DNA of 64,000 bases from positions 22,106,101-22,170,100 of the forward strand of contig NC_092677.1 of assembly GCF_964355755.1 (NCBI RefSeq), given 5' to 3'. Positions 26,601 to 35,190 of this stretch are shown in pieces; position 1 is the first letter of the stretch, and the number at the start of each line of letters is the position of its first letter. The translations under genes and the position numbers were made by a program. This DNA comes from Antedon mediterranea. Taxonomy: Eukaryota > Echinodermata > Crinoidea > Comatulida > Antedonidae. Below the pieces are notes generated by a model. The model ran no database searches. It was given only the letters and a program-made list of their open reading frames with translations, and was not told the origin of the DNA.

Positions 26601-27599
26601 CAATAAAATTCCGATGGTCCTCCGCAGAAAAATTTTTCGAAAATTGCCGAATTTCGACACTTTAATTTTTTGATGTAACTAGTTACTATAGCTCTATAAG
26701 ATGATGTTAACAAAATATATGTGCATAAATATTGAATTTTAAAAAGTGGAACATTTTTACATTTTTCGACCCTTTTGTTTTTTGACATAACTAGTTGCTA
26801 TGGCTCTATAAGATGATGTTAGCACAATATATGTGCATAAATGGCAATATTATAACATAATTTTGGAATTTTAGAAAGTGGAAATTTTGACCATTTTTGA
26901 AAAAAATTCCTATGGTCCCCCGCAGAAAAATTTTCGAAAAATGGCCAAATTTCGACCCTTTTATTTTTTTATATAACTAGTAACTATGGCTCTGTAAGAT
27001 GATGTTAGCACAATATATTTGCATAAATGGCAATATTATAGCATAATTTTCGAATTTTAGAAATTGGAAATTTTCTCAATTTTTCGAAAAAAAATCCTAT
27101 GGTCCCCGCAGGAGAATTTTCGAAAAAATGCCAAAGTTCAAGCCTTTTATTTTATATAATTTCTTACTATGGCTCTATAAGATGATGTTAGCAAAATATA
27201 TCTGTATAAATAGAAATATTATAGCATAATTATTTAATTTTTAAAGTGGCAAATGTTGCCATTTTTCGACCCTTTTATTTTTTTGACATTACTAGTTACG
27301 ATGACTCTATAAGATGATGTTAACACAATATATGTGCATAAATGGCAATATTATAGCCTAATTATTGAATTTTAAAAGGTGGAAATTTTGACCATTTTTC
27401 GAAAAAAAATTCCTATGGTCCCCCGCAGGGAAATTTTTCGAAAAATGGCCAAATTTCGACCCTTTTATTTGTTGACATAACTAGTTACTATGGCTCTATA
27501 AGATGATGTTAAGCATACTTTTTTAATTTTAAAGAATGGAAATTTTGACCGTTTTTTGAAAAAAAAGTCCCCGTAGGAAAATTTTCGAACAATTGCCAA
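23699..27599 (+). repeat. Satellite C block 2
   Basis: A 3.9-kb array of ~187-bp monomers, the longest C block. The first monomers (AATAATTTTTTAATTTTATAG, then a shortened CTTCCGCAGGG monomer) and the terminal diverged monomers (TTATTTTATATAATTTCTTAC and so on) match block 1 in order. This shows that the ends of the array are conserved while the middle varies in copy number. A deletion near 24300 fuses two monomers (ACATAACTACAATATTATAGC); it is shared with block 3 of C (near 45160) and absent from block 1. Confidence 0.95.
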
Positions 27600-28130
27600 C
27601 AGCGGGTGTTTCAGAAGCTCAGAATATAACGTGCAACGCTAGTGTTTTAAAGTAACAGAAAAACACAGAAAAACTCACGAAACAGTCAAACACCAGTCAA
27701 ATTAACTACAGCACAGTCTTAAACAGATCATAAACATCAAAGTTTGTAGTTGGACCAGATTCAGCTCAGTCGAAAACAAGGAAAAATAGTGAAGTACAGA
27801 GCTCGAACAAAACACGTCCGTTGTCGACCACAGTTCGTTTTACATATATTACCTATATTTAGTCATCTGATAACATTTTTTACCACGCCGTTTATTTTTA
27901 ATAGTTTTTGAAAATGCCTCTCTATTTACAACATTTGTGTACAAAAGAATAGAGATTTTATTGTGTAATTTGAACTATCCCCCCACTGATAAAAAAGTGC
28001 TTATTTTCAACAAGCTTGTGTAACACAAATAAAATCCCAAAAAATATGAAACATAGGGGAAGCTATAGATCGATAATTATTGGAATGTATGATCAATAGA
28101 AATTTTTTGCCCCCACCTGGCCTTTAAACA
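27600..28130 (+). other. Spacer S, copy 2
   Basis: Same non-repetitive segment as at 15738, beginning CAGCGGGTGTTTCAGAAGC. It shares GAACTATCCCCCCACTG and the shortened AACAAGCTTGTG with copy 3, so these two are sisters. The segment leads directly into the inverted array and the hAT-like ORF. It could be the left part of one transposon that also contains those two. No gene is seen in it. Confidence 0.72.
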
Positions 28131-28321
28131 CGGGGAGATATCTGCACTTAAAACGGGGAGATATCTGTACTTAAAAACGGAGAGATATCTGTACTTAAAA
28201 ACGGGGAGATATCTTTACTTAAAAACGGGGACATATCTGTACTTAAAAACGGGTCGATATCTGTACTTAAAAACGAGTCGATGTCTGTACGTAAAATTGG
28301 GGTCGATGTCTGTATGTAATT
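28131..28321 (-). repeat. Graded inverted A-like array next to hAT-like ORF
   Basis: Eight units of 23-25 bases. From left to right they change stepwise. The first units carry GGGGAGATATCTGTACTT. Unit 6 becomes GGGTCGATATCTGTACTT, unit 7 GAGTCGATGTCTGTACGT, and unit 8 (25 bases) GGGGTCGATGTCTGTATGT. The last is almost the exact reverse complement of the satellite A core. The array is thus an A relative in opposite orientation, most A-like on the side touching the hAT-like ORF. The reverse strand is open and gives a repeated PFLSTDIS peptide, which is a product of the 24-base period. Confidence 0.88.
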
Positions 28322-28330
28322 ACGTGCGTA

Positions 28331-28732
28331 ATGTTTTCGGTAACTCGTGCACTGGAGTGTTGTGGACGACAAGGGATATCCATACGAGGTCACAGTGATG
28401 ATGGATTACCTCTTGCCTTCACAGACACACACATGGGCAATTTAAAGGAGTTGCTGCGACTTATGGCAGAAAGTGATGAGTTGCTTAATGACCATTTAAG
28501 TAGTTGCGCTCGAAACGCCAGCTATATTTCTAAGACCACAAAAACTCAATTGCTCAAGTGTATGTCAGAGGACATTCAGCAACAACTTGTAAACAGAATA
28601 AAGGATGGTGGTGGTATAAACGGATTGTCTTCTGATGAAGCCACAGACGTCAGTGCATGGAAACAACTAGAGGAATTACAAATCACAAAAGAAAACATAA
28701 TCAAAAATAAGAAAGAAACACAAGACGCTTAA
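28331..28732 (+). pseudogene. hAT-like (DUF4371 / zinc-finger MYM-type) transposase fragment, copy 1
   Basis: A 133-codon open frame. Residues 9-25 (ECCGRQGISIRGHSDDG) match the conserved 'GRQG...LRGH.DDG' element of the DUF4371 region found in hAT-derived and ZMYM1-like proteins. NLKELLRLMA, NASYISKTTKTQLL and SSDEATDVS match the following blocks, where the family normally reads 'NATYTS..IQNE.I' and 'DEATDVS'. The frame then departs from the family into a lysine-rich tail and stops; the catalytic C-terminal hAT region is absent. The frame is open upstream of the ATG to 28295, into the inverted array, so the true start is uncertain. The second copy (48564) differs by five bases, all changing amino acids, which argues against strong purifying selection. 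Family recognition is from motifs, not a search. Confidence 0.72.
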
Positions 28733-28940
28733 ATTTGTGCTTACGTACCTCAGCACATTTCTCCAATATCTCCATTTTCCCACTACATTCTTTTACAAAC
28801 ATTTTTTTGGCATGCTGGCCAAAATGCACCAGGGCCGATTGTTCACCTTCCATCATGGTTGGTTGTCAATGTGGTGAGTAAAAATATTTTCCCATGTGTG
28901 TCACGCGTTGAGCATCAACATGTTTTGTTTGGCGGCAATG
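28733..28940. other. Unique linker between hAT-like ORF and LINE-J
   Basis: A 208-base non-repetitive segment of higher GC than its surroundings. It contains a possible minus-strand exon (28749-28856) and otherwise nothing I recognise. It is conserved in the second copy at 48966-49173 with a few substitutions. It may be part of the hAT-like element or of a captured host sequence. Confidence 0.6.
28749..28856 (-). other. Possible first coding exon with splice donor, copy 1
   Basis: On the minus strand an ATGATGGAAGG start opens a 36-codon frame (MMEGEQSALVHFGQHAKK, then an acidic/cysteine stretch ending KCAE). It ends exactly at GAG followed by GTACGTAAG, a near-ideal 5' splice donor in phase 0. 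The putative intron would run into the antisense of the hAT-like ORF. I do not recognise the peptide and see no acceptor that proves an intron. The second copy has one replacement (Gly13 to Cys). It may be a captured gene fragment or chance; confidence is low. Confidence 0.3.
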
Positions 28941-28984
28941 TTTAATTTATTTATTTCACTTTACAAATATATAAATATAAAGTG

Positions 28985-29028
28985 GAGGAGCCTAAAAGAA
29001 AGCAAAGCTTGTGGTGAATAGGCTCCTC
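28985..29028 (-). other. Hairpin in LINE-J 3' UTR
   Basis: GAGGAGCCTA at 28985-28994 is exactly complementary to TAGGCTCCTC at 29019-29028, giving a 10-bp stem with a 24-base loop. It sits just upstream of the element's AT-rich 3' tail, a place where many LINEs carry structure recognised by their reverse transcriptase. The second copy (near 49218-49261) has one stem change (GAAGGAGCC). Confidence 0.75.
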
Positions 29029-29208
29029 AAAACAAATAATAAAATATAAATAATATAACACCATTAGAAACTCCAAAAAAACAACAATTTAACTAATATC
29101 TTTTCTCTAACACATAAGTTTAACATGTTTAAAACTAAAAAACAAGTAAAAAATAGATTATATAAATTATTTAAGAAATATCCAAATATATGTAAATAAT
29201 AAAAGAAC

Positions 29209-29819
29209 TTACAAAGAACCTTCAACCAATAATAGTTTAAATTGACGTTTAAATAAGGCACAGTTATGAGATTTTTTAAGTGATAAAGGAAGAGAATTCC
29301 AGAGTTTAGGTCCAGTGTATACAAGGGTGTTCATTTTAAGACTAGATCGAGTAAGTGGCAGGTGATCTTTTTGTCTTGTTTGTTGGTGAGTGTGATATTG
29401 TTTATTTTGAGTGAATTTACTGGATATTATGGGTGGTAAGTGTCCAGCGGTTAATTGAAACATGATGACACCTACATTAAATGTATAGAGGTCCTCAATT
29501 TTTAATATTTTTTTTTTGAAAGATATCTTGGATGTGAGCACCCTGAGATAATTCTGACAGCTCGTTTCTGGATTAATCAAATTTTAGTAATAATTGATTT
29601 TGAAGCATTTCCCCAAGCAAGAACACCATAATTTAAGTACGATAATATAATAGTAGAACATAAAATATTTAATACTTTTTGAGGAAATATTGATTTCAAT
29701 TTATACATCATGCCAACATGTTTTGATAATAATTTGCAAAGGTAATTAACATGGGCTTTCCAGTCAAGTCTGTCGTCAATAAATATACCAAGAAATTTTG
29801 TGTTGATTATTTGATTAAT
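29209..29819 (-). pseudogene. LINE-J reverse transcriptase C-terminal remnant, copy 1
   Basis: From 29819 leftward the frame reads INTKFLGIFIDDRLDWKAHV, then FPQKVLNILCSTIILSYLNYG and VLAWGNASKSIITKI, the typical end of the palm and thumb of Jockey/CR1-type reverse transcriptases. An in-frame TGA at 29577-29579 interrupts it, then LIQKRAVRIISGCSHPRYLS continues. A frame change occurs at the A-run near 29510, after which KILKIEDLYTFNVGVIMF and GPKLWNSLPLSLKKSHNC finish the protein, ending at 29209. The conserved 'QKRAVRII' and 'GPKLWNSLP' signatures make the identification firm. At least one stop and one frameshift mean it is inactive. Confidence 0.85.
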
Positions 29820-29820
29820 A

Positions 29821-32066
29821 GGGACGTACAGAAATCTACTCAGAATTTACGTACCGACATCGACCCCGTTTTTAAGTGCAGACAACGACCCCGTTTTTAC
29901 GTACAGACATCGACCTAGTTTTTACGTACATACATCGACACCGATTTTACGTACAGACATCGACTTCGTTTTTACGTACAGACATCGACCTAGTTTTTAC
30001 GTACCGACATCGACCTCGATTTAACGTACAGACAGCGACCCCGATTTCACGTACAGACATCGACCTAGTTTTGACGTACAGACATCGACACCGATTTTAC
30101 GCAAAGACAACGACCATGATTTCACATACAGACATCAACCCCGATTTTACGTACAAACATCGACCATGATTTTACGTACAGTCATCGACCCTGATTTTAC
30201 ATACAGACATCGACCTAGTTTTGACGTACAGACATCGACCCCGTTTTTACATACATATATCGACTCTGTTTTTACGTACAGACATCGACCTAGTTTTTAC
30301 GTACCGACATCGACCTCGACTTTACGTACAGCCATCAACACCGTTTTGACGTACAGATATCGACCCCGATTTTACGTACAAACATCGACCATGATTTTAC
30401 ATACAGTCATCGACCTCGATTTTACATACAGACATCGACCTAGTTTTGACGTACAGACATCGACCCCGTTTTTACATACATATATCGACTCTGTTTTTAC
30501 GTACAGACATCGACCTAGTTTTTACGTACCGACATCGACCTCGACTTTACGTACAGCCATCAACCCCGTTTTGACGTACAGATATCGACCCCGATTTTAC
30601 GTACATACATCGACCCGATTTTACGTACAGTCATCGACCCAGTTTTTACGTACAAACATCAACCTCGATTTTACGTACCGACATCGATCCCTATTTTACG
30701 TACATACATCGACCCCGATTTTACGTACATACATCGACCCGTATTTATTACCAGACATCGACCTAGTTTTTACGTACAGACATCGACCCCGATTTTACAT
30801 ACAGACATCGACCCCGATTTTTTGTACATACATCGACCCCGATTTTACGTACAGACATCGACCCCGATTTTACGTATAGACATCGACCTAGTTTTTACGT
30901 ACAGACTTCGACCCTGATTTTACATACAGACATCGACCCCGTTTTTACGTACCGACATCGACCTCAATTTTACGTACAGACAGCGACCCCGATTTTACTT
31001 ACAGACATCGACCTAGTTTTTACGTACAGATATTGACCCGGTTTTGACGTACATACATCGACAGCGATTTTACGTAAAGACAACGACCCCAATTTTACGT
31101 ACAGAGATCGATCCAATTTTTACGTACAGACATCGACCCCGATTTTACGTACAGACATCGACCCCGATTTAACGTACAGACATCGACCCCAATTTTACGT
31201 ACATACATCGACCCCGATTTTACGTACAGACATCGACCCCGATTTTACGTACAGACATCGACCCGATTTTACGTACAGCCATCAACCCCGTTTTTACGTA
31301 CAGACATCGACCCCGTTTTGACAAACAGACATCGACCTAGTTTTTACGTACAGGCATCGACCCCGATTTCACGTACAGACAGCCACACCGATTTTACGTA
31401 CATACATCGACCCCGATTTTACGTACATACATCGACCCCGATTTTACGTACAGTCATCGACCAAGTTTTTACGTACAGAAATCGACCCCGATTTTACGTA
31501 CAGACATCGACCCCGATTTTACGTACAGACATCGACCTAGTTTTTACGTAAAGACATCCACCCTGATTTTACATACAGACATCGACCTAGTTTTGACGTA
31601 CAGAAATCGACCCCATTTTGAGGTACAGACATCGACCACGTTTTTACGTACAGACATCGAACCCGATTTACCGTACAGGCATCGACTTTGATTTAACGTA
31701 CAGACATCGACCCCGATTTTATGTACATACATCGACCCCGATTTTACGTACAGACATCGACCCCGTTTTTACGTACAGACATTGACCTAGTTTTTACGTA
31801 CAGACATCGACCCTGATTTTACAAACAGACATCAACCTAGTTTTGACGTACATATATCGATTCCGTTTTTTACGTACAGACATCGACCTAGTTTTTACGT
31901 ACCGACATCAACCTCGATTTTACGTACAGACATAGACCCCGATTTTACGTACATACATCGACCCCGATTTTACGTACAACCATCAACCCCATTTTTACGT
32001 ACAGACATCGACCTAGTTTTTACGTACAGACATCGACCCTGATTTTACATACAGACATCGACCCCG
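29821..32066 (+). repeat. Satellite A block 4
   Basis: A 2.2-kb array between the two LINE fragments. It contains a 225-base (nine-monomer) higher-order repeat, seen as GACCATGATTTTAC at 30162 and 30387. The long apparent frame of 237 codons at 30166-30879 results from this ordered, stop-free repeat and is not considered a gene. The right end is cut at CCCCG followed by the LINE poly(T) tract. It is the shorter counterpart of the 6-kb block at 50026. Confidence 0.96.
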
Positions 32067-32584
32067 TTTTTTTTATTTTTTTTTTGTCTTGTGTGAGTTC
32101 ATCTCACGTTTATTTGAATTCTCATTGGTGAATATATTATATACATATAAGTATATTTGTGACAATTACAAGTAAGTGTTTAAAGTAGTTAAAATACAGG
32201 TATATTTACATAATAAGATGCTTGAATTCAGTATTAACAATATTTGTTTTCATTAAAATTTTAGATATGATGTTAATTAAAATGTAAAAATGAAAAATGG
32301 CGGTAAAATACATGATTAAAATTTTCTTGTAAAACTATCTTATTTGTGCTCTTATTTGTGTTCGAGTAGAGAGGCTATAAACTCAGGGGAGGAAAATGTA
32401 GTATCCTCCCTTTTCACCAAGATAAAAAGGATGAAATGAAAAAAGAGGAATGCAAAGGTTTGAAAGTTAGATATTTAGAATGATAGCATGCAATAATATA
32501 TTTAATGAAAACCGTAAGGTTAGAGTCCATACACTGTGCGAAACACTTCATACCCGATTTCACCTTGATACAACTCACTACTTT

Positions 32585-32930
32585 GAGTGAGTGGCCGAGC
32601 GGTTAAGATGAGTGAGTGGCCGAGCGGTTAAGACAGTGGAACCGTAATTACCTAGCCATAACAACGGCAGGGGTTCGAGGCTCACTCACTCCATGGTTCT
32701 GGTGGTAGAACGAGTCTTCTCGGATAAGGACTATAAACCGTAGGTCCAGTGTACACATCTGGCTCGTGTGCACTTTAAAGAACCTAGTACATCTTTCGAG
32801 ACGAGTAGGGGGTTACCCCGGTGTATTAGTACATCACAGCCACTGATCACCAACTGGGCCCTCTGGGAGACCAGTCATTGACTGAAGAGGTTACCCAGTA
32901 TAAATATATATTTCAATCAATCAATCAATA
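32585..32930 (+). mobile_element. tRNA-derived SINE with duplicated head, copy 1
   Basis: The head begins GAGTGAGTGGCCGAGCGG and is a Ser/Leu-type tRNA relative: an A-box-like TGGCCGAGCGGT at 32617-32628, a B-box-like GGTTCGAGGCT at 32672-32682, and end pieces GAGTGAG and CTCACTC that pair. The first 25 bases are present twice in tandem (32585-32609 and 32610-32634). A central domain follows with CGGATAAGGACTATAAACCG and CACTTTAAAGAACC, like conserved central domains reported in molluscan SINEs (the MetaSINE group is my guess). The 3' end is a TCAA simple repeat at 32914-32929. The element lies in the opposite orientation to the host LINE. I see no clear target-site duplication. Confidence 0.82.
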
Positions 32931-33263
32931 CTTACAATTTGTATTTACGATATAAAATATTGCTAATATAGAAAAATATATATATTGGACAAATACAAAT
33001 ACATGCAGATAACATTGACATGTATACAATATGAATATTGCAAATATAGAAAAATATATATATATTTAAAAATAAATACCAATAATTACAGATTTCATAT
33101 AAGTTAATAAAATTGTCTAAAAACATAATCAAGTGTTACATTTAAAATCACTTGAAATAAAAAAGGGCTACACATTTATATTAAAACTTATACAGCATAT
33201 GTCACACTAATATAAAATACAATTGTAAAACGTAGGGATAGAGATCTCCAGCACATATATATT

Positions 33264-35188
33264 TTAATTATTCAATAGGATAAATATCCTGTCTTTATTC
33301 TTTTTCCATTTCTGATCAGCAGTATAAAAGTTATACAAATACTCATTATTTATGAGGTTTATAATTTCATTTTTAAATAGCCCCCAAATATTTGCAGATT
33401 CTTTTTTTTCTGTCGTTTCTAGTTCTTTATATATTATGGAGGATTTATATATACAAAAAGTAAAAACTGAAATTAATTTGTTTACAAGTTTGTTTGTTGT
33501 TCCCAAAATTACATTAACCCACTTTGGGAAGTCTTGCTGTACTGTAACCTCATTTGGAAGACACTGAACCAGCATATCTTTAAACTTTTTCCAGACTGGT
33601 TGAATAGTTTTACATGCAATTAATGAGTGTTTTTCATTTTCTATATGATTCTTACACTTATTACATTTGTCTGTTGTAGATAATTTCCATCTTTTTAGTC
33701 TTTTTTTACATATAAGGATTCGATGTAACAACTTAAAATTAAATTGTGCTACTTTTACCATGTGTTTCATTCTACATACTTTTCTATTCCATATTTCATT
33801 CCAGTCAATAATTTCATCTCTAAATTCTATTTCCCATTTCATTTGAGGATTTGGAATAATACATATACCATTTATAAACTGCTTATAATCGTAAGACGAT
33901 CTTATCCTATTATGAAATATATTATGTTCTCTAAATTGTATATCTATGCGTGCATTTTCCAACCTTATTTGTTCTTTCCATATATCAGGTATTGCATTTA
34001 TTGTTGCAAAGTATTCAATTAATCCATTCTGTTTATTCGACAGAGTTGGAATAATTTCTGCTGCAGTCAATAACCTGTTATTTACGACTATATCATGTAC
34101 TCTTTTGTATCCAGAGTTTAACCAGGTGTTGAAATATAGAGATTTTCCCTCAATTGATGTTATAAATATGTTTTCCCATAAGTGTTGTGACTTAATTTCT
34201 TGTAAATTTTGCGGCTCTAAACAATATACAATATTGTTTAATTCAACAGCTGATTTCAACATATTCATATAAAATACTGGCATATTTTTTAATTTAGTAT
34301 GCGCTTCAGTATTTAATTTACTACAATTCGCAGTATATCAACTGGATGCATATAGTAGTTTGGAATACATTTCCAAATACCTGGGTTAGGATTTAACAGT
34401 CTATTAACCCAACTCAACTTCAGAGAGTCCACTAAGATATTAAAATTCACCATATTTATACCACCTTTATCTACTGTGTTTATAAGAGTTTTTCCTTAAA
34501 TTTTTTCCCTTTTTCCTCCCCACAAAATCTATATAACAATGTATCAACTTTTGGAAAGATATAAGATTGTACATCTATTATACAAGCATTGTATATTAAT
34601 TCCGAAATGGCAAGAGATTTTATTACTGTTGCCTTGCCAAAAAACGTAAGGTTTCGTTTTTCCCATAGTTTTAGTGTATTCTCTAATTTTAAAACTGTAT
34701 CATCCCAATTTCGTTTAACACAAGTATGTTTATCATACCCTACGTAGATTCCAAGGAATTTCACTGGTTCTTTGGTCCATTTGATATTAAATGGCGATGT
34801 TTGTTTGTTTTTATTTGCTCCAATCAAAATTCCTTTCGATTTACTTTTATTTAACCTTAAACCTGATATTGAACAGAACATTTCAATTTCACACAGAAAA
34901 TGGTTTAAACTAATTTCATCCTTTGTAAATATTACAGTATCGTCAGCTAGTTGAGCCATTTTAACAATATGATCTTCAATTTCATAAAGCAGACAAAGGA
35001 CAACCCGTTCTTACACCACATCTCATATTGAATCTTTCAGATATCCAACCATTGTGGGTTACAAGGCATTGCGTATCTGTATATATAGTTTTTATCCAGT
35101 TAATAAATGACTGTCCAAAACCATATTTTTTCAGACATATAAACATTAAATTTCTATCTATAGAATCAAACGCCTTCATAAAAGCTTA
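33264..35188 (-). pseudogene. LINE-Tx ORF2 remnant (reverse transcriptase to C-terminal zinc knuckle), copy 1
   Basis: Four pieces in order from the right. (1) 35179-34982: KAFDSIDRNLMF, the first catalytic aspartate motif, and GVRTGCPLSAL. (2) 34959-34480: MAQLADDTVIF, the paired-aspartate motif (ADD in place of the usual YADD), then SGLRLNKSKSKGI and KFLGIYVGYD. About 20-30 residues are missing between pieces 1 and 2, together with a frame change. (3) about 34493-34313: INTVDKGGINMVNF and WVNRLLNPNPGIWK in another frame, ending in a stop. (4) 34283-33264: a 339-codon C-terminal piece whose residues C207, C210, H219 and C224 form the CCHC knuckle typical of L1/Tx1 ORF2 ends. Broken frames show it is dead. 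Confidence 0.86.
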
Positions 35189-35190
35189 CT

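Larger units (their letters stand above)
28941..29820 (-). mobile_element. LINE-J copy 1: 3' end of a Jockey/CR1-type non-LTR retrotransposon
   Basis: A 5'-truncated LINE fragment in reverse orientation. Its 3' end lies at the left, with an AAATAAATAAATTAAAC-type tail next to GGCGGCAATG. Reading leftward from 29820 it encodes the C-terminal part of a reverse transcriptase, then about 270 bases of 3' UTR containing a stable hairpin (28985-29028). The 5' truncation abuts satellite A at GGGACGTACAG. A second copy at 49174-50025 has the same ends, so the insertion predates the ~20-kb duplication. Confidence 0.83.
32067..35190 (-). mobile_element. LINE-Tx copy 1: 5'-truncated L1/Tx1-like retrotransposon
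   Basis: A reverse-oriented LINE of 3.1 kb. Its poly(A) tail appears as a T-run with one A (32067-32085) inserted in the T-rich tail of a satellite A monomer. Next come about 0.5 kb of 3' UTR, an inserted SINE (32585-32930), more 3' UTR, and then reverse transcriptase coding remnants up to 35188. It is truncated inside the palm domain, just before the first catalytic motif, where satellite A (TCGACCTCG) resumes. There is no endonuclease or ORF1. The 3' UTR has the inverted pair GGGGAGGAAAATG ... TATCCTCCC near 32380. Confidence 0.85.

Noticed and set aside
28148-28393. 81-codon minus-strand frame with PFLSTDIS repeats as a secreted repeat protein
   Set aside because: The repeat is the translation of the 24-bp inverted array (24 is divisible by 3, so the frame stays open). 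The start lies in the antisense of the hAT-like ORF, and no signal peptide or conserved domain is seen.
29064-29324. 86-codon minus-strand frame in LINE-J 3' region
   Set aside because: It overlaps the 3' UTR and the end of the RT in a different frame and is hydrophobic low-complexity sequence. It is broken in the second copy.
30166-30879. Long + strand frames in satellite A (for example 237 codons here, 258 at 50920-51696, 166 at 17393-17893) as protein genes
   Set aside because: They consist only of the frame-cycled 25-residue translation of the 25-bp repeat, begin and end where monomer variants create ATG or stops, and recur wherever the monomer order recurs.
32610-32688. Functional tRNA-Ser/Leu gene
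   Set aside because: A-box-like and B-box-like motifs and pairing ends are present, but the T stem does not pair properly, the head is duplicated, and the sequence continues into a SINE body with a simple-repeat tail.
33352-34272. Plus-strand frames across LINE-Tx (about 33352-33567, 33744-34022, 33946-34272) as genes
   Set aside because: They are antisense shadows of the LINE's minus-strand coding remnant and encode no recognisable motif.
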